DNA of 64,000 nucleotides, from contig NZ_JBHUOP010000005.1 in the NCBI RefSeq assembly GCF_042683685.1, positions 124,001 through 188,000 of the forward strand, in the 5' to 3' direction. The position numbers and the translations under genes are program-made. Source of the stretch: Timonella corticicola. GTDB taxonomy: Bacteria > Actinomycetota > Actinomycetes > Actinomycetales > Cellulomonadaceae. Positions 34,456 through 42,586 of this stretch are shown in pieces (within the stretch, counting starts at the first letter, position 1; the number at the start of each line of letters is the position of its first letter). The notes under the pieces are model-generated. The model saw nothing but the letters and a program-made list of their open reading frames with translations, did no database searches and was not told the DNA's origin.

Positions 34456-34845
34456 GTGATTACGGAAGAAGCACTGCGAGGTTTCGAAGAATTCCGTGCG
34501 CAGGTCCTGGGCAGTCTTCCGCCAAGCGTCCACGGGAGGGACTATGCGGTCTTTGATACCGGTGTCGAGTGGGTTTTGTACGGTGAACGTACTTCCTTGA
34601 CCCTATACTTCGCGTGGATCAACGATTTTTGGAGTCTTGGGATTGTCCCGGAGATATTTCATCGAGAGTATGAGGATGGGCGTCCGCTGCAAGATATCCC
34701 TGAAGTTGTGAGCCTGCTCGAGAGATTCGATCTGGTCCCGCTTGTGGTGCGAGAGGAAAAGATCGCCGGGCTGTTGGCCTTGCGATTGGTGGAGGTTGGT
34801 GATCTAAGGTTTGAGGAGACGAAGCAACATAGGCTGCTGACTTAG
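34456..34845 (+). CDS. Small protein of unknown function (island gene 6)
   Basis: Starting at the GTG at 34456 gives 129 residues beginning with ITEEALRGFEEFRAQVLGSL; a GTG at 34420 would add 12. Aromatic-rich central strands (YAVFDTGVEWVLYGERTSL, YFAWINDFWSLGIVPEIF) and an acidic helical end suggest a small binding domain of the sort seen in immunity proteins, but this is only a resemblance in style. Confidence 0.5.
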   Translation: MITEEALRGFEEFRAQVLGSLPPSVHGRDYAVFDTGVEWVLYGERTSLTLYFAWINDFWSLGIVPEIFHREYEDGRPLQDIPEVVSLLERFDLVPLVVREEKIAGLLALRLVEVGDLRFEETKQHRLLT

Positions 34846-34913
34846 CTGTTCCCACAGCAGACGCGCAAAACCATAAACCTCTATGGGCAAACCGACGTAT
34901 AGGTGAGGCGCAG

Positions 34914-35042
34914 ATGATTGGCTTCGATTCCATCCGGATCGGTGGGCGGGTGCCGAACGCTCTGGATATGCGTTACGGGAGTGAGTGGAAGTCGTGTGTG
35001 TTGGTTCCGAGCAGTGGGTTCGGGAGTTCCGCAATGCACTGA
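34914..35042 (+). pseudogene. 42-codon frame, possible gene remnant
   Basis: ATG at 34914 opens 42 codons (MIGFDSIRIGGRVPNALDMR onward) before a TGA at 35040-35042. Its place among the other island genes suggests the 5' part of a decayed gene, or a very small gene. Support is weak. Confidence 0.25.
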
Positions 35043-35128
35043 AGTGAGGATTTTTCAGACAAGCACCGCAGGATGCACATGCATAAGCTCGTGTAAGTGG
35101 ATGATTTCGTACTAGTTAGGTGGACGTG

Positions 35129-35497
35129 ATGAGGTGGGGTCGAACTGCATGGCACGATGATGAATTGATCGTGTCCAGCGAGCACTTTCTGTCGGACCAG
35201 TTTCCGATCCTCGCAGTATATGGATATTCCAAGGGATCATATGTTTTCCTTACGCATCATGAATGTGAATCTGACGAACCTCTGTTCGTACATTTTTCGT
35301 GTGCTGCGGATGTTGACGAGTCACTACGTACTGCTCCCCGTGTTAGGCGAGCCATATCGCTGCGAGTTGAGTTGCCAAATGGCGAACTCAGCAACTGGGT
35401 AACCTACCGGTGGATGAGTGATCGGAAGATTGATCGCTGGAAAACATCGGGCAGGCTAGATGAGGAATACGAGAAAATGCTTGTGTCGCTGATGTAG
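35129..35497 (+). CDS. Small protein of unknown function (island gene 7)
   Basis: The ATG at 35129 after AGGTGG gives 122 residues; a GTG at 35120 is possible. The product has tryptophan- and histidine-rich stretches (FLTHHECESDEPLFVHFSC) and ends in LDEEYEKMLVSLM. Soluble, no known family. Confidence 0.5.
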   Translation: MRWGRTAWHDDELIVSSEHFLSDQFPILAVYGYSKGSYVFLTHHECESDEPLFVHFSCAADVDESLRTAPRVRRAISLRVELPNGELSNWVTYRWMSDRKIDRWKTSGRLDEEYEKMLVSLM

Positions 35498-35558
35498 CCA
35501 AAGAAGGACATCGCTGAGTCAGGTTCTCTACGGCTCGTGTTTGACATTACGAAACTAG

Positions 35559-35969
35559 ATGGTGAGAGTAATGTCGAGTTCACAACCGACCTCGTGGACT
35601 ATCGGTTCCGGGCTGACCTGCTGGCGAAAAGGATTCGAAATGCTGATTGACGGAGCCCGACGGCCTCTAGGTAGGGTAGGGATCTCGTCGCAGGGTCCGA
35701 CCAAAGGGAAGTTTATTCTGCTCTATCCGGAGCTCGTTGATGATGCGTGGACGCTCGTCCTTGAACCTCCGGTGAAAGACTTTAGCTTACAGGGGTATCT
35801 TTTCGGGGTTGACAACCTGATGGATGGCACCGAGCGCATTAACCATCTTTTGGAACGTTGGGGGATCCAGTGGCTGTCGGGAGGCGGGGAACCCGAAGTT
35901 GAAGAGCGGGTGTTCAACTTTCGTTGCACGCTCACAGTCCCGGATGGGCCGAATCCGTGGTGGGCTTAG
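35559..35969 (+). CDS. Small protein of unknown function (island gene 8)
   Basis: The 136-residue frame has possible ATG starts at 35559 and 35571. It has a Gly/Lys-rich beta segment (GPTKGKFILLYPELVDD) and ends in NPWWA. No ribosome binding site is clear. Family not recognised. Confidence 0.45.
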   Translation: MVRVMSSSQPTSWTIGSGLTCWRKGFEMLIDGARRPLGRVGISSQGPTKGKFILLYPELVDDAWTLVLEPPVKDFSLQGYLFGVDNLMDGTERINHLLERWGIQWLSGGGEPEVEERVFNFRCTLTVPDGPNPWWA

Positions 35970-35993
35970 GGGCTGAACCGCCTGTTGCGGAGC

Positions 35994-36560
35994 ATGGAAG
36001 ATTCAAGTGATGAGAGCGTAATGCCTATGTTCAGAGAGAAGCCACTCCTTTGGGCCGGGTTGATGATTGTCGCCTTGTATTTTGCGAGGAACTACCTCAA
36101 TGGAGGATTCTCAGATTTTGCGTACCACTTTTGTCTATCGATATTTTCCTTCTGCCTGTATTTATGGTTGACTCGCCGATTGGTGCAGGTGGGTATTGAG
36201 GAAGCCGCAGATCCTGAAGCGCACGGTTCTTCATCGGCCAGGGTGCCTTCCCGCAACGAAACTCAGATCCGAGTTCCAGCCAGCGTTGCCGGATATCTTG
36301 AGGGCAAGAACGATCAACTACCCAGATCTGAGAAATCTGCCCTCCGCACGTGGTGGAGCGCTTTAGGTAGCGACAGAAAGATAATTGCTTGGACGCTGCT
36401 CGTGTTTGGTGTGGCTGCTGTTCTGAGCGAGGTTTTTCTGGAGGCGGGATACCTCGTGTCCTTCCTCGGAGTGCTTGCAGGCGGCCTTGTTTTTCTTGCC
36501 GTTGTTCTCTGGCAGGACAGGCTCGTGAAGGGCCAAGCAAACCAGCGCGGGGCCAGCTAG
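35994..36560 (+). CDS. Membrane protein of unknown function (island gene 9)
   Basis: The product (188 residues from the ATG at 35994) has four hydrophobic segments in two pairs: residues 15-30 and 36-55 (LLWAGLMIVALYF, FCLSIFSFCLYLWL), then 127-145 and 150-170 (WTLLVFGVAAVLSEVFLEAG, FLGVLAGGLVFLAVVLW). A polar, Ser/Arg-rich region of about 65 residues separates the pairs. It is the only membrane protein of the island, and ends 37 bases before nnr. Confidence 0.55.
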   Translation: MEDSSDESVMPMFREKPLLWAGLMIVALYFARNYLNGGFSDFAYHFCLSIFSFCLYLWLTRRLVQVGIEEAADPEAHGSSSARVPSRNETQIRVPASVAGYLEGKNDQLPRSEKSALRTWWSALGSDRKIIAWTLLVFGVAAVLSEVFLEAGYLVSFLGVLAGGLVFLAVVLWQDRLVKGQANQRGAS

Positions 36561-36597
36561 ACCCGCGTAAGCAATAGCGATGAGGGATGATTGATCC

Positions 36598-38286
36598 ATG
36601 AGGTTCGCGTATACGCCGCAGCAGATCAGGGACGCCGAGCGGCCATTGTTGGAGGCCGGCGAGCCGCTGATGGCGCGTGCGGCGTTCGCGCTCTACCAGC
36701 ATGTCGTGCGGGCGCTGCGTTCAAGGGTCGAACGGGGCGGACGCGTTGTGGTGCTGGTTGGTCCGGGTAACAACGGCGGCGATGCACTGTTTGCCGCAGC
36801 ACTGCTGGCCAAACGGCCTATCGAGGTGACGGTCGTACTCCTCGGGGAACGCGTCCACGAGGTTGGTTTGTCCGCAGTACGGTCCTCACAGGCTCGTATT
36901 GTCTCGTGCAGTAGCACCGAGATTACCGACGATCTGGTTGCGTTCATTCGGTCAGCGGACACCCTCGTGGATGGCTTGTTGGGTATCGGAGCCGTTGGCG
37001 CGCCGCGCGGAAACGCCGGGAAACTTCTTCGTAGGCTTGCCCTCAACACACCACGCGCATCCGGTGCTCACCAAACCGGCAGCGTTGCCAGAACTATCAA
37101 TATCGACCGAATCGACGAGTCTGACCGACCCACCGTCATCGCAGTGGATGTGCCCTCCGGGGTTAACTGCGCGACCGGACAGGTCCAAGACCGAAACTCG
37201 ATCTTGGCCGCAGACCTTACCGTAACGTTTGGGGCGCTCAAAGTTGGACTCGTCGCGGCACCGGGCTGTTTCTATGCGGGAACAATCGAAACCGTAGACA
37301 TCGGACTCGAACTGCTGGGCCCCACAAGCATCTCTGGAATGGGGGATGGGGCTGGGACTGACCGGCTCGTCGGCAATGAGATTCCCATCCGTGAGTTGGA
37401 AGCCAGCGATTTCCGCAGCGACCCGCTGCTGCGGGAACTCGTAGAGCGGCCCGCGCCCGACGCGCACAAGTACACGCGCGGAGTGGCCGCAGTGTTGTCG
37501 GGGACCGCACGGTTCCCTGGGGCGGGAGTGCTCGCCACGAGCGCGGCACTGCATTCAGGGCTTGGAATGATCCGATACCTCGGAGCGGCTGCGGTCGCGG
37601 AACGCGTGACCGCAGCGATGCCGGAAATCGTGACGGTTCCGGGGCGCGTGCAGGCGTGGACCGTGGGGTCCGGGTACGAACCAGGCGACGCAACGCGGCG
37701 CGCAGTGCTCGAAGTGCTCGGACAGCCCGAAGCCGCAGTCATCGACGCAGGAGCCATCGCGAGCCTCACCTACGAGGACACCACCTCGCTGCACGCGCGC
37801 CACATTCTGACCCCGCACGCGGGCGAACTCGCTGTGCTGCTCACTCGGCTCGGCACACCTGCCAGCCGCACCGACGTCGAAGACAACCTGCTGTCTGTCA
37901 CCCGCACAGCGCACGAACTGACCGGCGCAACCATCGTGGCCAAAGGGCCAGCAACCGTCATCGCGGGTAGGAACGGAACCTACATCCAAAACGACGGGAC
38001 CCCGCGACTCGCAACTGCAGGGTCGGGTGACGTGCTCGCGGGAATCCTCGTGGCCGCTGCGGCACGGGTCGTTGCGGAAGTAGAGCAAACTTCGGGTGGC
38101 GACGTATCCGCGAACGATCACATCGACTGGGCAAAGATCGCAGCCGCAGGCGTCATGCTGCACGGACTCGCCGGTCGCTTGGCGGCGGGGGAGTTGTTGG
38201 GTGACTCGGGTTCCCGCCCGTTCAGCGCAAGCCAGGTGGCGCTTGCTGTCCCGGGCGTACACGCATATCTGGCGGGCGACCGATGA
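36598..38286 (+). CDS. nnr: Bifunctional NAD(P)H-hydrate epimerase / dehydratase
   Basis: The enzyme repairs hydrated NAD(P)H. The N-terminal YjeF domain (about residues 1-230) has the VLVGPGNNGGDALFAAALLA loop and VDVPSGVNCATGQV. The C-terminal ribokinase-like domain (about 270-560) has HKYTRGVAAVLSGT, LTPHAGELAVLL and ATAGSGDVLAGILVAAAARV, which binds ADP/ATP. 562 residues. Its stop overlaps the next ATG by four bases. Confidence 0.96.
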   Translation: MRFAYTPQQIRDAERPLLEAGEPLMARAAFALYQHVVRALRSRVERGGRVVVLVGPGNNGGDALFAAALLAKRPIEVTVVLLGERVHEVGLSAVRSSQARIVSCSSTEITDDLVAFIRSADTLVDGLLGIGAVGAPRGNAGKLLRRLALNTPRASGAHQTGSVARTINIDRIDESDRPTVIAVDVPSGVNCATGQVQDRNSILAADLTVTFGALKVGLVAAPGCFYAGTIETVDIGLELLGPTSISGMGDGAGTDRLVGNEIPIRELEASDFRSDPLLRELVERPAPDAHKYTRGVAAVLSGTARFPGAGVLATSAALHSGLGMIRYLGAAAVAERVTAAMPEIVTVPGRVQAWTVGSGYEPGDATRRAVLEVLGQPEAAVIDAGAIASLTYEDTTSLHARHILTPHAGELAVLLTRLGTPASRTDVEDNLLSVTRTAHELTGATIVAKGPATVIAGRNGTYIQNDGTPRLATAGSGDVLAGILVAAAARVVAEVEQTSGGDVSANDHIDWAKIAAAGVMLHGLAGRLAAGELLGDSGSRPFSASQVALAVPGVHAYLAGDR

Positions 38287-39062
38287 CCGCTCACACGGAC
38301 CGGGCGCAGCAGGTCGAACTCCGGGAGGACCACGCCGCGCAGTTCCTTGCCTCACGCATCGTGGAACGCATTGACGGGCAAAACACGACGACACGGTTGG
38401 ACTTTGGCGCGGCCATAGCAGGGCTGGTCAGCCGCAGCTCTGACAGTGCGGGGGAGTCGCGTGGCGACGATACGGCTGGGCAAGCGAGCACCGAACGATT
38501 GCTTGTCGGGATTGTCGGCGCCCCTGGCGCCGGGAAATCGACTATAACTGCGGCAGTTGCCGAACTCCTCAGCGCTCGCGGGATCGATACCGCGATCCTG
38601 CCGATGGACGGATTCCACCTGTCCAATGTGCAACTTGGGAGGCTCGGGCTCAGTCAGGTGAAAGGTGCTCCGCAGACCTTTGACGCTGCGGGATTCGTGG
38701 GGTTGCTACGGCGGATTGTGCAGGGGCATCAGGACGTGTATGTGCCCGTGTTTCACCGTGAGATCGAAGAATCCTATGCGGCGGATGGGGTTGTGAGCGT
38801 TGCGGCGCAGGTGGTCCTGATCGAGGGAAACTACCTGCTGCTTGATGACTGGGGTTTTGAGCCGGTGCGGTCGCTGCTCAGCGAAAGTTGGTATCTCGCA
38901 CCAGATGAACAAGTGCGTATCGATCGTCTCGTGCTGCGACACGTGCACCATGGGCGCAGTCCACAGGACGCGATCGAGTGGGCGCTTGGAACAGATCAAC
39001 GTAATGCCGAACTCATAGCGGCTTCGTGTGATCGCGCTGATCTGATCGTGCACCTAACCTAA
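38283..39062 (+). CDS. P-loop nucleoside/sugar kinase-like protein
   Basis: The 259-residue product belongs to the uridine kinase / phosphoribulokinase superfamily. It has the Walker A GAPGAGKST, a DGFHLSNVQLGRLGLSQVKG segment similar to actinobacterial nucleoside/nucleotide kinase-family proteins, VYVPVFHREIEESY and VVLIEGNYLLLDDWGF (Walker B-like). The substrate is unknown; a nucleoside or a sugar is plausible. Coupled to nnr by a 4-base overlap. Confidence 0.8.
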   Translation: MTAHTDRAQQVELREDHAAQFLASRIVERIDGQNTTTRLDFGAAIAGLVSRSSDSAGESRGDDTAGQASTERLLVGIVGAPGAGKSTITAAVAELLSARGIDTAILPMDGFHLSNVQLGRLGLSQVKGAPQTFDAAGFVGLLRRIVQGHQDVYVPVFHREIEESYAADGVVSVAAQVVLIEGNYLLLDDWGFEPVRSLLSESWYLAPDEQVRIDRLVLRHVHHGRSPQDAIEWALGTDQRNAELIAASCDRADLIVHLT

Positions 39063-39078
39063 CTGCTCGTGGCTAGGA

Positions 39079-39158
39079 CCTTGGTTGGGGTTACCGACAT
39101 GGTGATTTTCCGGGATCAACAACCAAGGAAAAGGACCTTAATTCCGGAAAATCACCAT
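39079..39158. repeat. Two interleaved inverted repeats upstream of alr
   Basis: CCTTGGTTG (39079-39087) pairs with CAACCAAGG (39120-39128), while a perfect 15-base arm at 39099-39113 pairs with 39144-39158. The two pairs cross, so they are either alternative structures or a pseudoknot. AGGACCTT occurs twice, next to the inner arms. Confidence 0.7.
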
Positions 39159-39232
39159 ACGGTTTTCCGAAAGTCTGGTGAAAGTTCTGTGGGAGGTGCA
39201 CTGCGGCGAGGTCTCCGAAACAACCTCGGTGA

Positions 39233-39245
39233 GAGAATGGGACGG
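39233..39245 (+). promoter_or_regulatory. Candidate -10 box giving a leaderless alr mRNA
   Basis: GAGAAT at 39233-39238 ends six bases before the GTG start of alr. No Shine-Dalgarno sequence is present. Confidence 0.35.
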
Positions 39246-40459
39246 TGACGACACCAGACCCCGCACAAAACACCCGTCCGCACTTTGACTACTACACCGG
39301 TCGAGCCGTTGTGAACCTCGCCGCGATCAGGCATAACGTCGCGCTCATGCGGGAGAAGGTGCGCAGCCATTCGCCGCACACCCAGATCATGGCGGTGGTG
39401 AAGGGCGGCGCGTACGGGCACGGGTTGATCGAGTCGGCACGGGCGAGCGCACAGGGTGGTGCAACCTGGTTCGGAACCGCTCAGGCAAGCGAAGCCCTCG
39501 AACTACGAAGAGCTGGATTCGATCAGCGGATTTTGACCTGGCTGCACACGCCAGGGATTGATTTTGCGGAACTCATCAGGCATGACATTGACATTTCTGT
39601 AGCCGGACCCTGGGCTGTCTCCGCCGTGCGTGACGCTGCCCGCGAGGTAGGGAAGCCCGCGCGTGTGCATCTCAAGGTTGATACGGGACTGGGGCGGAAC
39701 GGTGTGACCCTCGCAGACCTGGACCAGATGCTCGTTCCGCTCATTGCGGCGCAGGACGAGGGGACACTTGAGTTCGTTGGAATCTGGTCGCACTTTGCGT
39801 TCGCGGATGAACCCGAAAACCCCACGGTGTTGGCGCAGGCGGAAACGTTTAAGCAGGCGATAGCCCAGGCAGAGGCGGCTGGTGCTCATCTTGAGGTTCG
39901 CCACCTCGCAAACTCTGCGGCAACCCTGCTCAACCCGAGCGTCTACTACGACCTGGTACGTCCGGGACTCTCCGTGTATGGACTGTCTCCCGCGCCCCAG
40001 ATCGGGGATGCCGCGCACTTCGGTCTCATCCCAGCGATGACCCTGGAAGCCGACATCGCCACCGTCAAGAAACTGCCTGCAGGGCACGGAGTCTCCTACA
40101 GCCACCAGTACCACACCGAAGAGGACACACGAATCGGTGTTGTGCCGTTGGGGTATGCGGATGGCATCTTCCGTCACGCGTCGGGCACCGCTGATCGCGG
40201 CGGACTGGGCGCTCCGATTCAGATCGGTGACCAGCGAGTTTCCATTGCTGGACGGGTATGCATGGATCAGTTCGTGGTCGATCTTGGACCCGATACGAGA
40301 ACGGTCCCCGGGGATACCGCCATCCTCTTCGGTGATCCCGCCACCGGCGTTCCAGGCGCAGAAGACTGGGCCGTTGCCGCCGGAACGATTTCCTATGAGA
40401 TTGTCACTCGCGTGGGTGAGCGTGTCCCGCGGGTCTACATTGACGACGAACCGGTCTAG
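39245..40459 (+). CDS. alr: Alanine racemase
   Basis: The PLP enzyme makes D-alanine for peptidoglycan. The lysine that binds PLP is K53 in VVKGGAYGHG. Other marks are KVDTGLGRNG, WSHFAFAD, LRPGLSVYGLSP-like sequence, SYSHQYHTEEDTRIGVVPLGYADG and GRVCMDQFVVDLG. Length 404 residues, slightly over the family norm owing to about 20 extra N-terminal residues. GTG start without leader. Neighbours tsaE, tsaB, rimI and tsaD follow as in other actinobacteria. Confidence 0.97.
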   Translation: MTTPDPAQNTRPHFDYYTGRAVVNLAAIRHNVALMREKVRSHSPHTQIMAVVKGGAYGHGLIESARASAQGGATWFGTAQASEALELRRAGFDQRILTWLHTPGIDFAELIRHDIDISVAGPWAVSAVRDAAREVGKPARVHLKVDTGLGRNGVTLADLDQMLVPLIAAQDEGTLEFVGIWSHFAFADEPENPTVLAQAETFKQAIAQAEAAGAHLEVRHLANSAATLLNPSVYYDLVRPGLSVYGLSPAPQIGDAAHFGLIPAMTLEADIATVKKLPAGHGVSYSHQYHTEEDTRIGVVPLGYADGIFRHASGTADRGGLGAPIQIGDQRVSIAGRVCMDQFVVDLGPDTRTVPGDTAILFGDPATGVPGAEDWAVAAGTISYEIVTRVGERVPRVYIDDEPV

Positions 40460-40472
40460 TTAGTCCTCCACT

Positions 40473-40504
40473 TCACCTCCCAGCCCACGCGCGCTGGGAG
40501 GTGA
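40473..40504 (+). terminator. Terminator-like hairpin after alr
   Basis: Perfect 12-base arms (40473-40484 and 40493-40504) with an 8-base loop begin 14 bases after the alr stop. Confidence 0.7.
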
Positions 40505-40547
40505 GGCGCTCGGCGACGCGCCGGACTCGTCGACAATCCAACACTGC
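40490..40547 (+). repeat. 58-bp direct repeat, left copy
   Basis: Starts CGCGCTGGGAG and ends AACACTGC, with the central CGACGCGCCGGACTCGTCG shared exactly with the copy at 40693-40750. The two flank dispersed element copy C. Confidence 0.7.
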
Positions 40548-40578
40548 TGCGCTCGCTGCGACGTTTGTCCCCCGAAAA

Positions 40579-40647
40579 CCGATGGGACATAATTCGTCCA
40601 AGCACACAGGAAAAGTAGGTGTAGTTGGGCTGTTTTGGCCCCATCGA
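40579..40647. repeat. Dispersed ~70-bp intergenic element, copy C
   Basis: The left end is degenerate (CCGATGGGA, 40579-40587), the right end CCCCATCGA (40639-40647). AATT and TTTTG lie at the same relative places as in copies A, B and D. Confidence 0.65.
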
Positions 40648-40692
40648 CTGTTTGAGGCCCAAACAGGGCTGGGCTGAGTAACCAGACTCAAC

Positions 40693-40750
40693 CGCGCTGG
40701 GAAGCGGGGTATGGGACGACGCGCCGGACTCGTCGGCAATCTAACACTGC
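40693..40750 (+). repeat. 58-bp direct repeat, right copy
   Basis: Same length and register as 40490-40547, and includes CTCGTCGGCAAT (40729-40740). It ends 40 bases before tsaE. Confidence 0.7.
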
Positions 40751-40778
40751 CGTGTCAGTTGCCACCGGAAAATAAGAG

Positions 40779-40791
40779 GATAATGGACCCG
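40779..40791 (+). promoter_or_regulatory. Candidate -10 box giving a leaderless tsaE mRNA
   Basis: GATAAT at 40779-40784 ends six bases before the GTG start of tsaE. TTGCCA (40759-40764) lies 14 bases upstream, short for a -35. Confidence 0.4.
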
Positions 40792-41324
40792 TGGTAAACG
40801 TTTTGACTTTCTCCGCGCAACTGACGCAGGCGGAACAGACTCGTGCATTCGGCGAGGCGCTCGCAACCATGCTGCGGGCAGGAGACCTGGTCATGCTGAC
40901 CGGTGACCTTGGTGCCGGCAAAACCACCCTCACACAGGGCCTCGGTAAGGGGCTTGGCGTGCGTGGACAGGTGGCATCGCCGACCTTCATCATCGCGCGG
41001 GAACACCCCTCACTGGCTGATGGGCCTGCACTCGTGCACGTTGATGCGTATCGGCTCGGGTCACTCGACGAAGTGGACGCGCTTGACCTGGACTCCTCGC
41101 TCGAAGAGGCCGTCACCGTCGTGGAATGGGGCACCGGCCTGGTTGAGGGTATCGCCGATGACCGCATCGAGATCACCCTGAACCGCCCGCACGGCGGCCT
41201 GGACACGACCGACCTCGAAACCGCCGAAGCTGAGACCGGGGTGCGCGAACTGACCTTGAGCGCGCACGGCGCACGGTGGGCTGAGGCCGACTTCGGCTCG
41301 CTCCCAGGCCTCATCCGTGCCTAG
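40791..41324 (+). CDS. tsaE: tRNA threonylcarbamoyladenosine biosynthesis ATPase TsaE
   Basis: TsaE is the P-loop ATPase that works with TsaB and TsaD in t6A37 formation on ANN-decoding tRNAs. Walker A is GDLGAGKTTLTQGLGKGLGV (about residues 39-58), followed by VASPTFIIAREH and VHVDAYRLGSLDEVDAL, then VTVVEWGTG. The 177 residues include a C-terminal extension of about 30 residues beyond the short bacterial form. Confidence 0.95.
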   Translation: MVNVLTFSAQLTQAEQTRAFGEALATMLRAGDLVMLTGDLGAGKTTLTQGLGKGLGVRGQVASPTFIIAREHPSLADGPALVHVDAYRLGSLDEVDALDLDSSLEEAVTVVEWGTGLVEGIADDRIEITLNRPHGGLDTTDLETAEAETGVRELTLSAHGARWAEADFGSLPGLIRA

Positions 41325-41397
41325 TGGCCTGGCAGTACATTAACGTTCGTATCCCTTTGCCCCAAGCATCATCCCAACCACGACAGGAACTCGAGTA

Positions 41398-42105
41398 ATG
41401 ACCGTTCTGATCGTAGACACCTCTGCCGCCGTGTCGGCAGCGCTCCTGAGCGATGACGGCACCGAACGTGCCAGCCGCACTATCCGTGAGCAGCGCCGCC
41501 ATGCCGAACTGTTGACCCCGCTCGTGGCGGAACTGTTGGCGGAGGCAGGGCTGGACTCGTCGGACGTGACGGAAGTTGTGAGTGGCACCGGTCCGGCTCC
41601 GTTCACTGGTCTACGCGTGGGACTCGTGACCGCCCGGACGTTCGCGTTCGGTGTGGGTACGCAGGCGTTGGGCGTGTGCTCGTTGGATGCGCTCGCGGCG
41701 CAGGCTGCTGCCCGCTATTCGTTGGATGAGGGTGCCGAGGTGCTTGTGGTGACGGATGCCCGCCGGCGCGAGGTCTACTACGCCCGCTACCAAGTTGGCC
41801 GGTTGGATGCGTTTGGCGCGGTTGAAGTCACCGCTGTCGCTGGTCCGGAGGTTGCGTCCGCTGCCGATGTGGTTGCGCAAGGCCTTGCCGAGGGTGCGAT
41901 CGTGGTCGGTGAAGGTGCGACGCTCTATGCTTCCGTGTTTGAGGGCAGCGACGTCCGCACAGACATCGAGGTTCCGTCTCCCGTCACGCTTGGTCGTCTG
42001 GCCCTGGCCCGTGCGGCGCGCGGCGAAGATCAACCCACGACTCCGCTCTATCTGCGCCGCCCAGACGCGCAAGTGCCCACGAGCCGCAAGCGGGCGCTCG
42101 GATGA
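41398..42105 (+). CDS. tsaB: tRNA threonylcarbamoyladenosine biosynthesis protein TsaB
   Basis: TsaB is the scaffold partner of TsaD. The ASKHA fold is visible in VLIVDTSAAVSAALLSDDG, GTGPAPFTGLRVGLVTARTF and LGVCSLDALAAQAA. The 235-residue length fits. AGGAACT precedes the ATG. It overlaps rimI by four bases. Confidence 0.95.
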   Translation: MTVLIVDTSAAVSAALLSDDGTERASRTIREQRRHAELLTPLVAELLAEAGLDSSDVTEVVSGTGPAPFTGLRVGLVTARTFAFGVGTQALGVCSLDALAAQAAARYSLDEGAEVLVVTDARRREVYYARYQVGRLDAFGAVEVTAVAGPEVASAADVVAQGLAEGAIVVGEGATLYASVFEGSDVRTDIEVPSPVTLGRLALARAARGEDQPTTPLYLRRPDAQVPTSRKRALG

Positions 42106-42584
42106 CAGTCGTCTCTCGCGATCAGGTCACCCTGCGCGCCATGCGCAGCGGCGATCTGCCGCGCGTGGCCGCGCTTGAGGTCGAACTCTTCGGTGTCGGC
42201 GCGTGGAGTCCTGCAATGTTGGAGGGTGAGTTTGCCGGGCCGGGTTGGTATGTCGTCGCCACTGCGCCGGGAACCATTCCGGGTGCTGAACTCGTGGTTG
42301 GCTATGCTGGCCTGCAGTGCGACGGTGAAACCGCCGACATCACCACGATTGGCGTTGCACCACAGGCGCAACGCCTTGGGATTGGCTCGATGCTTCTTGA
42401 AGCGCTGCATGAACGCGCTCGTTCACTGGGTGCCAGTGCGGTTTTCCTTGAAGTTGCCGTCACGAACTCCGCTGCCATCTCGCTTTACGAACGTTACGGA
42501 TATGAGCGGCTTGGCGTGCGCAAACGTTATTATCAGCCGGAAAATCTCGACGCATACACGATGCGCCTGACCCTGGAAAGCTAG
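42102..42584 (+). CDS. rimI: Ribosomal protein S18-alanine N-acetyltransferase RimI
   Basis: The 160-residue GNAT enzyme shows the acetyl-CoA motif VAPQAQRLGIGSMLLEALHE (motif A, residues 86-105 or so), FLEVAVTNSAAISLYERYGY and RKRYYQPENLDAYTM near the end, as in RimI. It acetylates the N-terminus of S18 in other bacteria. ATG overlaps the tsaB stop; the sulfurtransferase gene follows after two bases. Confidence 0.92.
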   Translation: MTVVSRDQVTLRAMRSGDLPRVAALEVELFGVGAWSPAMLEGEFAGPGWYVVATAPGTIPGAELVVGYAGLQCDGETADITTIGVAPQAQRLGIGSMLLEALHERARSLGASAVFLEVAVTNSAAISLYERYGYERLGVRKRYYQPENLDAYTMRLTLES

Positions 42585-42586
42585 GT

